A stretch of 64,000 bases of DNA from Streptococcus suis (GCF_024509525.1 NZ_JAMWEM010000001.1:186001-250000); one strand, 5' to 3'; numbered from the stretch's first letter, positions 19,239 to 29,481 are shown. The notes: generated by a model not told the origin, from the letters alone. Program-made: numbers and translations.

Positions 19239-20730
19239 TTCCTCGTTGGTATAGTTTCGTCATTTTGATTAAAAAGTCTTTGCGTTCTTGGGTCAAGTCT
19301 TCAGCTTTCATACGCCATTCCCAGTTTCCACCGATAGTTGACGGCATATTCATTCGGCTCTCTTCGCCTAAATCAAGAACATCCTGCATGGTCGCAATAG
19401 CAGTATTGCTAACAGTTGCAAACAGAGTGCGCAGCATAGCCTGAGTTACAGGCTCGATTGGCTTACGATTCGTATAAGCATCTACAAATTCCTGTTGTTC
19501 AGGCTCAAGATTTTCATACCAGCCATTCACAACTTCATTGTCATGCGTACCTGTATAGGCAATCGAGTTGGGCACACAACGGTGTGGTATGTCAATGCTC
19601 TGCCCAGTTACATCAAAGAAGCCAAATTCTAAGATTTTCATCCCTGGATAACCACAGTCTGCTAGGAGCTTGCGAGTCTTAGCATCGATATTTCCAAGGT
19701 CTTCAGCAATAATCGGTAGGTCACCAAGAGTTTCTTTGACTGCTTTGAAAAGATTGTAACCTGGACCTGGTTCCCAAGTGCCAACTTTGGCCACTTTTGC
19801 CTTGCCATCAACCTGCCAGTAATCTGAGAAACCTTTGAAATGGTCAATCCGTAGAACATCATAGAGTTTGAAACTCTCATGAATGCGATAGATCCACCAG
19901 CTATAACCCGTCTTCTCATGCTCAGGCCAATCATAGATAGGATTGCCCCACAACTGACCGTCTGCTGAGAAATTATCTGCTGGAACGCCTGCTACATAAA
20001 GAGGCTTGCGCTCGCTATCTAATTTGAAGAGCTGTGGCTTGGTCCAAACTTCCACACTATCCGCAGAAATATAGATTGGCATATCACCAATAATCTTAAT
20101 ATGGTTTTTATTGGCGTACTCTTTTAACTGTTTCCACTGACTGAAGAAGAAATATTGCGTAACTTTGAAGTAGTCAATCTGATCTGCTAACTCAAGTCGG
20201 TATTTTTCCAAAGCTTCTTCATTTCTCGCAACAACCTTCTTGTCATCCCATTCTTGTAACGCCTTGTTGCCGAAATATTCTTTAATCGCCATAAACTCTG
20301 CGTAATCTGTCAACCAAGAAGAGTTGGCTTTTTCAAACTCTTTCAAGGCTAATTTTCGCTTATCATCGCTCAAGAAATTTTTAACAGCTCTTTCTAAAAT
20401 TGGTCGACGAACTTCATAAATTAGCGCATAGTCTACTTTCTCAGGATCATCTCCAAAATTGACGTCCTGGTAATCAAAACTGGCTAACAAATCTTCTTCT
20501 GCCAATAAGTCAAAATCAATCAGATGAGTATTTCCTGCAATGGCAGAAAATGATTGATAGGGCGAATCTCCGTAACTCGTCGTTGTGAGAGGGAGAATTT
20601 GCCAATAGGTTTGCTTGGTTTCTACCAAGAAATCTACAAAGTCATAGGCAGCCTGTCCAAAAGTGCCAATACCAAACTTACCTGGAAGTGAGGTAATGTG
20701 CATTAGAATTCCACTGGTACGATTTGTCAT
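19222..20730 (-). CDS. malQ: 4-alpha-glucanotransferase (amylomaltase)
   Basis: MalQ is a GH77 enzyme that transfers glucan segments between maltodextrins, so that short ones can be used by MalP. The 502-residue protein shows [14 protein letters not shown] at the start, LRIDHFKGF (nucleophile Asp), IIAEDLGNI (acid/base Glu) and YTGTHDNEV. The start at 20730 has AAAGGAAAG upstream; the longer frame to 20805 would run over the operator. It is first in malQP and lies directly downstream of a palindromic MalR/CcpA-like site. Confidence 0.95.
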   Translation of the reverse strand: MTNRTSGILMHITSLPGKFGIGTFGQAAYDFVDFLVETKQTYWQILPLTTTSYGDSPYQSFSAIAGNTHLIDFDLLAEEDLLASFDYQDVNFGDDPEKVDYALIYEVRRPILERAVKNFLSDDKRKLALKEFEKANSSWLTDYAEFMAIKEYFGNKALQEWDDKKVVARNEEALEKYRLELADQIDYFKVTQYFFFSQWKQLKEYANKNHIKIIGDMPIYISADSVEVWTKPQLFKLDSERKPLYVAGVPADNFSADGQLWGNPIYDWPEHEKTGYSWWIYRIHESFKLYDVLRIDHFKGFSDYWQVDGKAKVAKVGTWEPGPGYNLFKAVKETLGDLPIIAEDLGNIDAKTRKLLADCGYPGMKILEFGFFDVTGQSIDIPHRCVPNSIAYTGTHDNEVVNGWYENLEPEQQEFVDAYTNRKPIEPVTQAMLRTLFATVSNTAIATMQDVLDLGEESRMNMPSTIGGNWEWRMKAEDLTQERKDFLIKMTKLYQRGNENHD

Positions 20731-20772
20731 AAAAACGCTTTCCTTTCTATCGAATACGTTTATTAGTTTAAC

Positions 20773-20784
20773 GCAAACGTTTGC
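20773..20784. promoter_or_regulatory. MalR/cre-type operator of malQP
   Basis: GCAAACGTTTGC is a perfect 12-bp palindrome 43 bp upstream of malQ. It has the form of LacI-family operators, including pneumococcal MalR sites, and also resembles a cre. malR itself is not in the window. Confidence 0.65.
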
Positions 20785-20885
20785 ACTTGTCAAGGAATTA
20801 TACAAGATTTTTGAAAAACTTTTCCGTAAAACTGCTCGAAAGCTGTCAATATAGGATTTCTAGGGTACTTGTAAGCGAGATTAAA

Positions 20886-20922
20886 AAAGAAAATCCGAGA
20901 ATTTCTTCTCAGATTTTCTATA
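20886..20922 (-). terminator. clpL terminator
   Basis: AGAAAATCTGAGAA pairs with TTCTCGGATTTTCT (one mismatch), and TTTTTT follows on the minus strand, just past the clpL stop. Confidence 0.8.
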
Positions 20923-20935
20923 TTATCTTATAATT

Positions 20936-23035
20936 TTATAAAAAGGTTTGCTCGTCAATTTTGATTTCATTGTCAGCCACATCCGCGAGTAAGTTGGTCA
21001 CATTTGTATGATCTAAATAGAAGTCTGTCACCTTATCACGAATCTGATTTTCAATCACACGGCGCAGAGGACGAGCTCCCATGGCCTTGTCATAGCCTTC
21101 TTCCATCAAGAATTCTTTGGCAGCTTCCGTTACCGTTAATTGGATGCCTTTCTTCGCCAGGGTATTATTGACCTGGGCCAAGAGTAATTCTACAATGGCT
21201 TTGAGATCATCTTTATCCAAGTGCTTGAATTCGATAACTGCGTTAAAACGATTAAGGAACTCCGGACGGAAGAATGGTGCGATGCGGTCCATGATGTCTT
21301 GATTTTCTTCACCTTCTGCCATTCCATAACCAAAACCAGCATTAGAAGTCGCGATAATAATGGTATTTTTAAAGTTAACTTGGTTGCCCTGTCCATCAGT
21401 CAAATGCCCGTCATCCAGCACTTGCAAAAGGAGGGTAATCACTTGTGGATCAGCTTTTTCAATCTCATCCAGAAGAACGATTGAGTACGGATTGCGGCGG
21501 ACACGCTCTGTAAGAGTATGGGAATTGTCATCATAACCAACGTAACCAGCTGTGGTACCGATTAATTTGGAAACGGCTGTCCGATCGCTGTATTCCGACA
21601 TATCCAAACGAATAATCGCATCCTTGTTACCAAACAAGTCTAGTGCTAACTGTTTTGCCAACTCGGTCTTACCGACACCAGTTGGACCGACAAAGAGGAA
21701 GGAACCAATCGGACGATTGCCGTCATCAAAACCTGCACGATTCCGACGAATGGCACGGGAGACAGCCTCCACCGCATCGTCTTGGCCGATAACGTTAGCT
21801 GCCAGACGATTTTTCAATTCCTTGAGTCGTTCAATGTCAGAAGCTCCCATTTGGGAAACGGGAATACCTGTCATGCGTTCAACTGCTTGAGCCACATCGT
21901 TGACTGTCGCAACAACCTTTTGTTGCTCCGTGTGATTGTCAATCTGTTCTTGGAGTTTGTCGATGCGGACTTTTTCATTGAGTGCTGTTTCATAATCCTC
22001 TTTCTCAGCAGCTTCCAACTGCAACTGTTTTGCCTCAGCCATTTCTGCTTCCAAGGTCTGAATATCTGTCACAGGATGTTGTGCAGCCAAGTGAGCTGCC
22101 GTCACATCGATTAAGTCAATAGCCTTATCAGGCAAGCTGCGTTGTGGAATATATTGGACGGAATAATCAACCGCAGCTCTCAAAACCTCATCTGGCAATT
22201 CAATATTATGGTGTGCTTCATAAAGTGGCTTAATCCCTTTCAAAATCTGGTAGGTGTCTTCTGCGGACGGAGCATTAACCTTGACTTCATTGAAACGACG
22301 AGCCAGAGCAGCATTCTTGTGAATAGTATTGCGGTACTCGTCCTGCGTAGTCGCACCGATAACAGTTAACTCTCCACGGGATAAAGCTGGTTTAAGAATA
22401 TCCGCTAAACCCTTGGAACCTGAGTCTCCGCCAGTGCTACCAGCTCCCAAAATCTGATGAATTTCATCAAAGAAGAGAATGATATTTCCAGCTTTTTTGA
22501 CTTCATCCACAAGATTTTGCACATTTTCCTCAAAAGCCCCACGATACTGAGTCCCAGCTTCCAAGCCTGAAATGTCTATGGAGATGATTTCCTTGTTCTT
22601 AATGGCTGCTGGCACATCACCATTGACAATGGCTTGAGCCAAACCTTCTACTACCGCTGTCTTTCCGACACCCGCATCACCGACCAGAACAGGATTGTTC
22701 TTAGTACGGCGAGCTAGGATTTCAGAGGTTTCTTGGATTTCCTTGTTTCGTCCAATGACTGGATCCAGCTTTCCATCACGTGCGTCTTGGGTCAGATTGC
22801 GACCAAGTTTTGCCAGAATCCCGTCTGACTTTATCTGACCTTTGGTCTGTGTTTGAGCCACTTCTTCTGTCTGTGGCAGGCGACCAGTCTGACGGTACAT
22901 GGCAAATTCCTCCGGTGTCACTTCACGCCCATTGATAGAATAACGGCGACGTTCTGTGCTGTAACCTCCCATGTTGCCCATGAGTTGATTGAAAATATCG
23001 TCCATATTGTTAAAGTTATTGAAATTATTGTTCAT
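20936..23035 (-). CDS. clpL: ATP-dependent Clp-family chaperone ClpL
   Basis: ClpL is a heat- and stress-induced HSP100 disaggregase typical of Gram-positive lactobacilli and streptococci. The 699-residue length fits ClpL and not ClpC or ClpE. The N terminus is the Asn-rich [13 protein letters not shown] leader, with no Clp-N repeat domain. Walker A motifs are GDAGVGKT (near 120) and GPTGVGKT (near 435), with a UVR-like coiled segment between. No ClpP-binding tripeptide is evident, as in the family. CtsR boxes upstream imply release from CtsR repression on heat shock. Confidence 0.95.
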   Translation of the reverse strand: MNNNFNNFNNMDDIFNQLMGNMGGYSTERRRYSINGREVTPEEFAMYRQTGRLPQTEEVAQTQTKGQIKSDGILAKLGRNLTQDARDGKLDPVIGRNKEIQETSEILARRTKNNPVLVGDAGVGKTAVVEGLAQAIVNGDVPAAIKNKEIISIDISGLEAGTQYRGAFEENVQNLVDEVKKAGNIILFFDEIHQILGAGSTGGDSGSKGLADILKPALSRGELTVIGATTQDEYRNTIHKNAALARRFNEVKVNAPSAEDTYQILKGIKPLYEAHHNIELPDEVLRAAVDYSVQYIPQRSLPDKAIDLIDVTAAHLAAQHPVTDIQTLEAEMAEAKQLQLEAAEKEDYETALNEKVRIDKLQEQIDNHTEQQKVVATVNDVAQAVERMTGIPVSQMGASDIERLKELKNRLAANVIGQDDAVEAVSRAIRRNRAGFDDGNRPIGSFLFVGPTGVGKTELAKQLALDLFGNKDAIIRLDMSEYSDRTAVSKLIGTTAGYVGYDDNSHTLTERVRRNPYSIVLLDEIEKADPQVITLLLQVLDDGHLTDGQGNQVNFKNTIIIATSNAGFGYGMAEGEENQDIMDRIAPFFRPEFLNRFNAVIEFKHLDKDDLKAIVELLLAQVNNTLAKKGIQLTVTEAAKEFLMEEGYDKAMGARPLRRVIENQIRDKVTDFYLDHTNVTNLLADVADNEIKIDEQTFL

Positions 23036-23065
23036 AGTAGTTACCTCGTTTATTGTTATGTTTTA

Positions 23066-23083
23066 TTGACCTAAACTGACCTT
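23066..23083 (-). promoter_or_regulatory. CtsR box proximal to clpL
   Basis: On the minus strand GGTCAGTTTAGGTCAA fits the CtsR heptad direct repeat (RGTCANANNRGGTCAAA type). It lies about 30 bp upstream of the clpL start codon. Confidence 0.7.
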
Positions 23084-23109
23084 TGTATGATAAAAAATTG
23101 ATTTAGTCT

Positions 23110-23361
23110 TTTAGTTCGCATCAAAAGCTGTAAGTGGCTTCAATAATCCAGCAGATTATTGAAGTTTGGAAATTGTAGTTACAAGAGTAAGTAACGTTCG
23201 TAAAGTACTGCAAAGCGAGTTCTCTAATAATGAAATTATTTGAAGTTGGAGATAAGGAAACGAAGTTTCCAACTCCCCCTCTTTGACTGATAGGTGGTAG
23301 GCTGAAAACCTCCACTGGAGCTTTTCACTCATCGCAGTAATAAAAAATAAACTAAATGACG
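23110..23361. repeat. Composite interspersed repeat inserted in the clpL leader
   Basis: This 250-bp segment has no coding potential. Its right end (AATAAACTAAATGACG near 23345) matches the end of the repeat at 48981-49078. Part of its interior (GTACTGCAAAGCGAG near 23205) also resembles that family. It lies between two CtsR-controlled regions and abuts an ORF cut after eight codons. Confidence 0.45.
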
Positions 23362-23388
23362 CTAGTAGGGTATAATCCTGTTTTTCAT
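23362..23388 (-). pseudogene. Eight-codon ORF stub behind the distal CtsR promoter
   Basis: A textbook AAGGAGG five bases before an ATG starts the peptide MKNRIIPY, which stops at the edge of the repeat. With a consensus promoter and two CtsR boxes upstream, this looks like the beginning of a stress gene whose body was lost. A genuine short leader peptide is the alternative. Confidence 0.4.
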
Positions 23389-23451
23389 AGCAACCTCCTT
23401 AGAAGTTTGTCTTTTACTGACCAATAGATCTAAAAGAAAATCAAATCAAAA

Positions 23452-23468
23452 TTTGACCTATACTGACC
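23452..23468 (-). promoter_or_regulatory. CtsR box, downstream of the distal stress promoter
   Basis: On the minus strand GGTCAGTATAGGTCAAA matches the CtsR heptad repeat closely. It lies about 45 bp past the distal -10. Confidence 0.75.
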
Positions 23469-23512
23469 TTCTAGTCAAAGAATTTGTAAGGCCTATTTAC
23501 CTTACGAATCTT

Positions 23513-23541
23513 ATTCTACACTATTGATCAGTAAAAGTCAA
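23513..23541 (-). promoter_or_regulatory. Distal CtsR-controlled promoter upstream of clpL
   Basis: -35 TTGACT (23536-23541) and -10 TAGAAT (23513-23518) are separated by 17 bp on the minus strand. CtsR boxes flank it. The distance to clpL is about 480 bp because of the repeat. Confidence 0.7.
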
Positions 23542-23549
23542 TAGTTTTG

Positions 23550-23566
23550 TTTGACCTTTTTTGACT
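23550..23566 (-). promoter_or_regulatory. CtsR box, upstream of the distal stress promoter
   Basis: On the minus strand AGTCAAAAAAGGTCAAA is a near-consensus CtsR heptad repeat adjoining the -35 element. Confidence 0.75.
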
Positions 23567-23602
23567 TTTTATAAAAAAATAATTAAAAGATAACTCCCTT
23601 GA

Positions 23603-24211
23603 TTACTTAGACAATTCTTTCACTTTCTGCACTGCAGGGTCCTGATCCATTTGACGCATAAAGCGGGCTAGGTTTGGATAGTCTGTCCATGCCTTAGGTG
23701 TCTTGACCGACCAGCGAGCCATGACATAAGCGTAGGGATCCAAGACAGTCCGCTTGTTTTGATAGACATGGTCCGTATCCCCAATCAAGCTATCCAAGTA
23801 GGTCATAGCCCTATCCACTCGAATGTAGCCTGCCTGCACTGCCTCATCAAGTGCTACGGTAGATTTTGATACTGTGTAGCGATTCGGTGTAAAGACTGGC
23901 CAAAAAGCTGGGTGGAAGTCCCCAGTCAAAAAGCCGATAATTTCATTAAACTCTGTCTGAGCTGCGACTCCCTCATCGCTTCCCAGGTCACTCGCAGGAT
24001 AAAGATCCGCAATATACTGCAAGATTGCACTTGCTTGAGTGATAATTCGATAATCCGGCACATCCAAGGCTGGCACCGCCCCCAAAGGATTGACCTTGAG
24101 GTATTCAGGCGAACCAAGTTTTACCTTTTCCACTTCATAATCTGCACCTGCCCATTCCAAGGCAATCCAACAAGCCAGGGCACAGGTCCCTGGAGCATAA
24201 TATAGTTTCAT
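23603..24211 (-). CDS. Glutathione S-transferase family protein
   Basis: This 202-residue cytosolic protein has an N-terminal thioredoxin-like domain (KLYYAPGTCALACWIAL; the cis-Pro region is GAVPALDVP near 45; ITQASAILQYIADLYP near 58 binds glutathione in relatives) and a C-terminal helical domain. The beta-class pattern with a Cys near residue 10 suggests thiol transfer or detoxification. The substrate is unknown. It stands alone, transcribed toward the clpL stress promoter region, with CtsR boxes just beyond its 3' end that do not face it. Confidence 0.88.
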   Translation of the reverse strand: MKLYYAPGTCALACWIALEWAGADYEVEKVKLGSPEYLKVNPLGAVPALDVPDYRIITQASAILQYIADLYPASDLGSDEGVAAQTEFNEIIGFLTGDFHPAFWPVFTPNRYTVSKSTVALDEAVQAGYIRVDRAMTYLDSLIGDTDHVYQNKRTVLDPYAYVMARWSVKTPKAWTDYPNLARFMRQMDQDPAVQKVKELSK

Positions 24212-24244
24212 CCTTCTTCCTCCCCAAAAATGAAAACGAGCTAC

Positions 24245-24591
24245 CTACATAACAATCACATTAAAATGATGCCCATCAAGGTCTGTAAAACTTGCTCCAT
24301 AGAAGCCATGGGCATCTGTCGGGCGACCTGTAATTTGCCCGCCATTTGCTTCAACACGCTCGATAAGGCTATCCACTTCTCCCCTACTCGCCACAGTAAG
24401 CGAAATCAAGACTTCATTGCCACTAGTTGCTAGCTGAAATGGTACGCGTTGAGCAAAGCTATCGCCTGCATCAAAATCAAGTTGCCACCCTCAGGCAAAG
24501 TCGCTGACTTGATATCTCCAAAAGTCGCCACAGAAAAACCAACTGCTTCATAAAACTGACCAGCTTTTTCAAGGTCTGCTACTGCTAATAC
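24245..24591 (-). pseudogene. Broken VOC/glyoxalase-family gene
   Basis: The frame begins without a start codon at AVADLEKAGQFYEAVGF, continues to LPEGG, then shifts near 24485 into another frame. That second frame carries the typical C-terminal half (EVLISLTVASRGEVDSLIE, then TDLDGHHFNVIVM and stop). The N-terminal few residues are replaced by a BOX-like repeat at 24592. Both a frameshift and the loss of the start make it non-functional. VOC proteins include glyoxalases and antibiotic-resistance proteins; the original role is unknown. Confidence 0.75.
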
Positions 24592-24695
24592 TCAATGAAA
24601 ATCAAAAGTAGCCTAGGAAACGAAGCCGAAGATAGAACTGGAGTTCATCGAGGCAAGTTGACAACGGATAATGTTGATTTTTGAAGGGGATAAGT
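24592..24695. repeat. BOX-like interspersed repeat
   Basis: One end reads ATACTCAATGAAAATCAAAA, essentially the boxC terminus of pneumococcal BOX elements. The other end (GTTGATTTTTGAAGGGGATA) is a degenerate inverted copy. The interior AAACGAAGCC and ATAGAACTG also resemble BOX modules. It replaces the 5' end of the VOC gene. Confidence 0.6.
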
Positions 24696-24786
24696 TCATC
24701 CAAAATGACTTCATCTCCTTCTCTTTTCTAATTGATAGGCTTCGTATAGAATGGACTGAAAAAAATATAAAGAATTCTGATTGCAC

Positions 24787-24816
24787 AAAAAAATTGCACT
24801 GATTTTTCAATGCAAT
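24787..24816 (-). terminator. Terminator after the truncated trhO copy
   Basis: ATTGCA and TGCAAT pair around a 12-base loop, and seven Ts follow on the minus strand, 11 bases past the stop. Confidence 0.75.
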
Positions 24817-24826
24817 CTTGATTTTA

Positions 24827-25780
24827 TTAGGCATTTGCTGGAGTCAAAGTTTCCCCAATCGCTTCCAAACGTTCTGCCCATTCTTGACGGGTCAAGCCGT
24901 TTTCAGTGATGTAGCGGTTGCGTTCGTGAGCACGGCATTGGCTAGAACAGCCCCGAACATACTTGTACTCATTTTCTTCTGAGGTCAAGATACGACGGTT
25001 ACAGAACGGGTTACCACAGTTGACACAGCGTTCACACGGCGTTCCGTCAAACCAGTCTTTGCCAACAACAACTGGATTTACATGGTTGACATCTACCGCG
25101 ATACGCTCGTCAAAGACATACATCTTTCCATCCCAGAGTTCGCCACGAACCTCTGGATCTTTACCATAGGTTGCGATACCGCCGTGAAGCTGACCGACAT
25201 CCTTGTAACCTTCACGGACCATCCAGCCTGAGAGTTTCTCACAGCGGACACCACCGGTACAGTATACTACCACGCGCTTATCCATGAATTTCTCTTTGTT
25301 ATCACGGACCCATTGTGGCAACTCACGGAAGTTGCGGATGTCTGGGCGGATAGCACCGCGGAAGTGACCGAGGTCGTACTCGTAGTCGTTACGGGTATCC
25401 AAAACAACTGTGTCTTCGTCCAAGAGGGCTTCCTTGAATTCTTTTGGTGATAGGTAGGCACCTGTTGTCACGAGTGGGTCGATGTCATTGTCGAAGTCGT
25501 TGTCTTCTAATCCGAGGTGAACGATTTCTTTCTTATAGCGGACAAACATTTTCTTGAAAGCTTGCTCATTTTCTTCATCAATCTTAAACCACAAATCGCT
25601 GAAAAGTGGATTAGCATGAACGCAGTCCATATACTTTTGAGTTGTTTTATAGTCACCAGAAACCGTACCGTTGATTCCTTCATCAGCAATCAAGATACGG
25701 CCTTTGAGTCCGATTGATTTACAGAAGGCTAAATGCTCAGCCGCATATTCTTTGGCATTTTCAATTGGAACATACTTATA
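24827..25780 (-). pseudogene. trhO: 5'-truncated trhO copy (tRNA uridine 5-hydroxylase)
   Basis: The frame is almost identical at DNA and protein level to the intact trhO at 29645-30625. It starts only at residue 11 (YKYVPIENA), where IS982-type DNA begins at 25781. A stop codon lies directly upstream inside the IS, so there is no usable start. It keeps the catalytic CTGGVRC and the full cysteine set of the C-terminal domain, including a Cys (PCERCVNCG) that the intact copy has replaced by Tyr. The C-terminal residues differ (ETLTPANA against EELPVLV). Probably not expressed. Confidence 0.85.
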
Positions 25781-26739
25781 ACCCGTGGTGCTAGTTTATT
25801 TCAACATACAATAAAAAGCCCAGATGGATTATACTGTAAGTGACGAAACAGACAGGAGGTTAGTCCAAATGAGCCACTTAATACTGCTAAATCTCATCAA
25901 TTGCAATGGAGTGTACACCAATTATCACAAATTTGTCATCACTTCTACCAAAACTATTGCCCGGATTCCTTCAAATATCAGCGTAATGTTGGTTTAGCCA
26001 AAGTTTCAGATGAATCAATCCTTGTCTTACTTTTGTTACAAGCTGAACTAGGTATGACATCACAGCGTCATTTCTACACCATCTGCCACCTCTTCCCTTG
26101 CGGTCAGTTACTAGAAAGAAGTTGTTTCAATCGTCGGTCTAAACAATTGATTTGGCTAATCCAATTAATCCGAAAAGCTATGAGCGACATGATTTCGCCT
26201 GATGGCATAGCGATTATAGATAGTTTTCCTTTGCCACTTTGCCAACCTGTTCGCAATCACAGAGCTACCATTTTTAAAGGATTAGCCGATATTGGCTACA
26301 ACGCCTCTAAACATCTTTGGTTCTACGGTTTCAAGGTTCATATGCTGGTGACCTTATCTGGTTATATTTTGAACTATGTTATCACGCCAGCCTCTGTCCA
26401 CGATATCAAGGGTAGTTTATGAACTATTAGAAGGATGTAAGCAATCGGTTATTTTAGGTGATTTAGGCTACCTAAGTGGTGAACTTAAGAGGGATCTAGA
26501 ACAGGAAGGTTACCATCTATGGACGCCACTTCGACAAAACATGGCAATGGCTGAAGAACATAGTGATTGGAAAGTGATGGCCATGAGACGGACTATTGAA
26601 ACACGTTTTTCTGAACTGTGTCGTCTCTTTGACATCGAACCTACATTAGCTAGAGGTCTAGCTGGACTACAGTTACAAATCGAACAAATTATTCTAGCTC
26701 ATAACTTACGCTATTTTGAAATGAACTAGAACCACGGGT
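25781..26739 (+). mobile_element. IS982-family insertion sequence (inactive)
   Basis: The element is 959 bp with terminal inverted repeats that begin ACCCGTGGTGCTAGTTTATT on the left and ACCCGTGGTTCTAGTTCATT on the right (read inward). No target duplication is visible: the left flank ends ACTTATA and the right begins ATTTCAT. The rest of trhO is not found beyond the right end. The insertion was therefore followed by deletion, or the element marks a rearrangement junction. Confidence 0.85.
25869..26729 (+). pseudogene. IS982-family transposase with two frameshifts
   Basis: The reading frame encodes an IS982-type DDE transposase of about 285 residues, with GIAIIDSFPLP (first Asp), VILGDLGYLSG (second Asp) and RRTIETRFSELCRLF (Glu). 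The ATG at 25869 is joined to the main frame only if one A is restored near 25879. The second half is joined only if one G is removed at the GGG near 26409-26411. Both lesions lie in short homopolymers, so sequencing error is possible, but two such errors in one gene favour real decay. Confidence 0.8.
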
Positions 26740-26780
26740 ATTTCATTACTTATTGAATAGCCTATTATTTCTTTGAATTC

Positions 26781-26833
26781 AAAAAGACTGGATGTCTGAC
26801 TACCTAATTGGTAGACTAGACTTCCAGTCTTCT
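26781..26833 (-). terminator. ecfT terminator
   Basis: A long imperfect stem (AAGACTGGA with TCCAGTCTT, and an inner CTACC/GGTAG) is followed by TTTTT on the minus strand, at the 3' end of ecfT. Confidence 0.85.
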
Positions 26834-26834
26834 T

Positions 26835-27668
26835 TTATGCCCAAGGGTTATAAAAGCGTCCGTTATTGATAAAGAAGAGGGCGATAGCTAAGGCAAGCAA
26901 GCACAGGGCTAGGCCGATAACTAGGTAATCTTTCTTTTCCAAGGGCTGATAGGTGTACCAGCTCCGCTTTTTATTTTTTCCAAAGCGACGCAATTCCATA
27001 GCGGTCGAAATGGTATCAATTCGTTCCAAGGAACTGAAGATGAGAGGAATGACTAGGGCTAGATTGCCCTTAATCCGCTGCAGGAGGGGACCCTTCTGAG
27101 ACAACTCCAAACCACGTGCTTCTTGCGACATTCGAATAGTATAAAACTCTTCCTGAATATCTGGTATGTACCGCATGGTCAAGCTCACCGCGTAAGCCAC
27201 CTTATAGGAGATACCAATCTGATTGAGACTGGAGGCAAACTGGCTAGGGTGAGTGGTCATGAGAAAGACAACTGCTAGGGGAACCGTGCAAAAATACTTC
27301 AAAAGTAGATTAAGGAGATAGAAGAGCTGCTGGCTGGTCAGGTTATAGGCTCCGAGCCCTTCCCAAAGAACTGTCCTTGCTCCATAGAGGTCTACACCAT
27401 ACTGGGGTGCAAAGAGGTAGACCATGGTCGCATTCATAACCGCAAAGATTGTAGTAAACATCAGCACGAAGGAAATATCCTTCAAGCGTATCTGGGATAG
27501 GCGAAAGAGACCGAGTGAAAAAATGGCAATAAAGAGAATCAAACGCGTATCATAGGTGACCATGGATACAACAGAGACCAGCAGAAAAAAGAGTAGCTTG
27601 CTGACAGCAGACAGCTCATAGATAAAGCCCTTGCCTGCATGGTAACCGATTAAGTGTTGTTGGCTCAT
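26835..27668 (-). CDS. ECF transporter transmembrane component (EcfT-type)
   Basis: The 277-residue membrane protein has about five to six hydrophobic segments. Near residue 190 it has the EcfT coupling motif SQEARGLE, the first Ala-Arg-Gly signature that touches the ATPases. It couples ATP hydrolysis to a vitamin-binding S component. The start at 27668 has AAGGAGG upstream and overlaps the ATPase stop by 4 bp, so the two are coupled. In related streptococci this pair follows a UPF0397 S component; here that gene (30834) is separated by trhO. Confidence 0.88.
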   Translation of the reverse strand: MSQQHLIGYHAGKGFIYELSAVSKLLFFLLVSVVSMVTYDTRLILFIAIFSLGLFRLSQIRLKDISFVLMFTTIFAVMNATMVYLFAPQYGVDLYGARTVLWEGLGAYNLTSQQLFYLLNLLLKYFCTVPLAVVFLMTTHPSQFASSLNQIGISYKVAYAVSLTMRYIPDIQEEFYTIRMSQEARGLELSQKGPLLQRIKGNLALVIPLIFSSLERIDTISTAMELRRFGKNKKRSWYTYQPLEKKDYLVIGLALCLLALAIALFFINNGRFYNPWA

Positions 27669-29338
27669 GGCTGCCTCCTTTCCCCTTGCATATAAAATGT
27701 CGTCAAGGCTAGTGGGTCGACCGATAGACACTGGGCCAGTTGAAAAATACTAGTTTCCTTGAGGTTGGCCTGCTGAATCAGTTCTGGATTGGTTAAGATT
27801 TCTGCGGGACTGGCATCTGCAATTACACGGCCGTCCACAACCACTATCGCACGATCGGAATAATCCAACATCAACTGCATATCATGGGTAATCATGACAA
27901 TGGTATGCCCCTGATGATTGAGCTCATCTAGGAAGGACATGATTTCCTGATAGTTCCGCTGGTCTTGGCCTGCTGTTGGCTCATCTAGTAGTATAATCTC
28001 TGGATTGAGGACCAAAATCGAAGCAATGGTTACTCGTTTTTTCTGACCAAAAGATAGGGCTGAAATCGGCCACTTACGAAACTCATAGAGGCCACAAACT
28101 TTCAAGACGGCTTCTACGCGGTCACGGACCTGGTCTTCTGGCACCGCTCGCATTCGCAGACCCAGGGCAACTTCGTCGAAAATCATGGTCTGGCTGATCA
28201 TCTGGTTAGGATTTTGGAGGACATAGCCAATCCGCTCTGCCCGCTCCTTGATCGAATCGTCCATAATGGACTGGCCTTGCCAAAGAATATCTCCCTGTCC
28301 TTGTACAAAGCCGCATAGGACCTTGGCCAAGGTGGACTTGCCTGCCCCATTTTTCCCAACAATAGCCAGGCGTTCTCCCTTGCCGATTTGAAGGTTAATG
28401 TCCGTCAAGGCTCTTTTCTGAGGATAGGAAAAATGTAAAGTCCGCACTTCCAACAGGGGTGTTTTTTCGGTCTGCTTTTGCACCATAGGTGGTAACTCAG
28501 CAATAGCTACACTACTCAGGTCTAGCTGGTCTAGTCTATCTAAAGAGGAGGCCTTGTCCACTGGATAGCCCAATTGACGCAGGGTAGAAATATAAAGTGG
28601 CTCCCGAATTCCATTTGTCATGAGCAGGTTGGTCTGTAATAAATCAGCTGGTCGGCCATTGAACAAAATCCGCCCGTCATTGACCAGAATAATCCGGTCA
28701 ACCTGTCTGTAGAGGACATCTTCCAGCCGGTGTTCGATAATGATAGTGGTGGCTGCTTCCTCCTTGTGCAGACGGTTGATGAGGTCAATGGTGTCTTGGC
28801 CAGACTTGGGATCTAGGTTGGCCAGAGGCTCGTCAAAGAGTAAAATGGGGGACTCGTCGATGAGAACACCCGCCAGACTGACCCGCTGCTTTTGACCACC
28901 TGATAGGTCTTGTGGTCGATGTTGCAAGAGGCCTTGTAGATCCAGCCGTTCTGCCCAGTCAGCTACCTTGGCCTTCATGTTGGCTAGGTCAACCACGTCA
29001 TTTTCCAAGGCAAAGGCCAGGTCTTCTGCAACGGAGAGGCCGATGAACTGGCCGTCCGTGTCCTGTAAGACTGTGCTGACCAGCAGGGATTTGTCATAAA
29101 TGGACAGGTCAAAAGCCTCCTGCCCCTTGATGAGCAGGCTGCCACTGTGGTCGCCCTTGTGGATATTGGGAATAATACCGTTAAGACATTGGCCTAGGGT
29201 TGACTTACCAGAGCCAGAAGGTCCTACGATAAGCACCTTCTCCCCCTCATAGATGGTGAGGTTGATATCGACAAGGGTCGCCTCTTTCTGTGCTTTATAC
29301 TTAAAGGAAAAATCTTTGAATTCAATGAGTCTTTGCAT
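27665..29338 (-). CDS. ECF transporter double ATP-binding protein
   Basis: The 557-residue protein carries two complete ABC ATPase domains. Walker A motifs are GPSGSGKST (near 38) and GKNGAGKST (near 330). Signatures are LSGGQKQR and a variant SFGQKKR, with DEP Walker B motifs (LLFDEPLAN and LLDEPTAGQ). It powers the adjacent EcfT. No Shine-Dalgarno sequence precedes the ATG at 29338. A TATAAT ends only six bases before it, so the mRNA may be leaderless. The frame can be extended to 29365, but that start lacks an SD too and lies upstream of the -10. Confidence 0.88.
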   Translation of the reverse strand: MQRLIEFKDFSFKYKAQKEATLVDINLTIYEGEKVLIVGPSGSGKSTLGQCLNGIIPNIHKGDHSGSLLIKGQEAFDLSIYDKSLLVSTVLQDTDGQFIGLSVAEDLAFALENDVVDLANMKAKVADWAERLDLQGLLQHRPQDLSGGQKQRVSLAGVLIDESPILLFDEPLANLDPKSGQDTIDLINRLHKEEAATTIIIEHRLEDVLYRQVDRIILVNDGRILFNGRPADLLQTNLLMTNGIREPLYISTLRQLGYPVDKASSLDRLDQLDLSSVAIAELPPMVQKQTEKTPLLEVRTLHFSYPQKRALTDINLQIGKGERLAIVGKNGAGKSTLAKVLCGFVQGQGDILWQGQSIMDDSIKERAERIGYVLQNPNQMISQTMIFDEVALGLRMRAVPEDQVRDRVEAVLKVCGLYEFRKWPISALSFGQKKRVTIASILVLNPEIILLDEPTAGQDQRNYQEIMSFLDELNHQGHTIVMITHDMQLMLDYSDRAIVVVDGRVIADASPAEILTNPELIQQANLKETSIFQLAQCLSVDPLALTTFYMQGERRQP

Positions 29339-29344
29339 AGGTCT

Positions 29345-29350
29345 ATTATA
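29345..29350 (-). promoter_or_regulatory. -10 hexamer six bases before the ECF ATPase start
   Basis: TATAAT on the minus strand ends at 29345 and the ATG starts at 29338. The expected transcription start coincides with the A of the start codon. The -35 region is only a T-run. Confidence 0.5.
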
Positions 29351-29367
29351 CCCCAAAATGACCATGA

Positions 29368-29398
29368 AAAAAAGTAGGAGACGCCATTCTCCTCCTAC
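29368..29398 (-). terminator. Hairpin terminator upstream of the ECF ATPase gene
   Basis: AGTAGGAG pairs with CTCCTACT, with TTTTTTT following on the minus strand. It lies ahead of the ATPase and behind the coding remnant at 29482-29560, so it is probably the terminator of that lost gene. Confidence 0.7.
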
Positions 29399-29481
29399 TT
29401 TCCTGAAAAATATCAGATGACTGAGACACTTCTTTCACTTTCTAATGGATATTCCCAGTATAGACCTTTAGCTGCCTTTGG

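Noticed and set aside
24827..25693. Reading the truncated trhO copy as a complete protein starting at 25693
   Set aside because: That start is a TTG within the domain (IADEGING) without ribosome site, and removes the N-terminal domain. It is a fragment.
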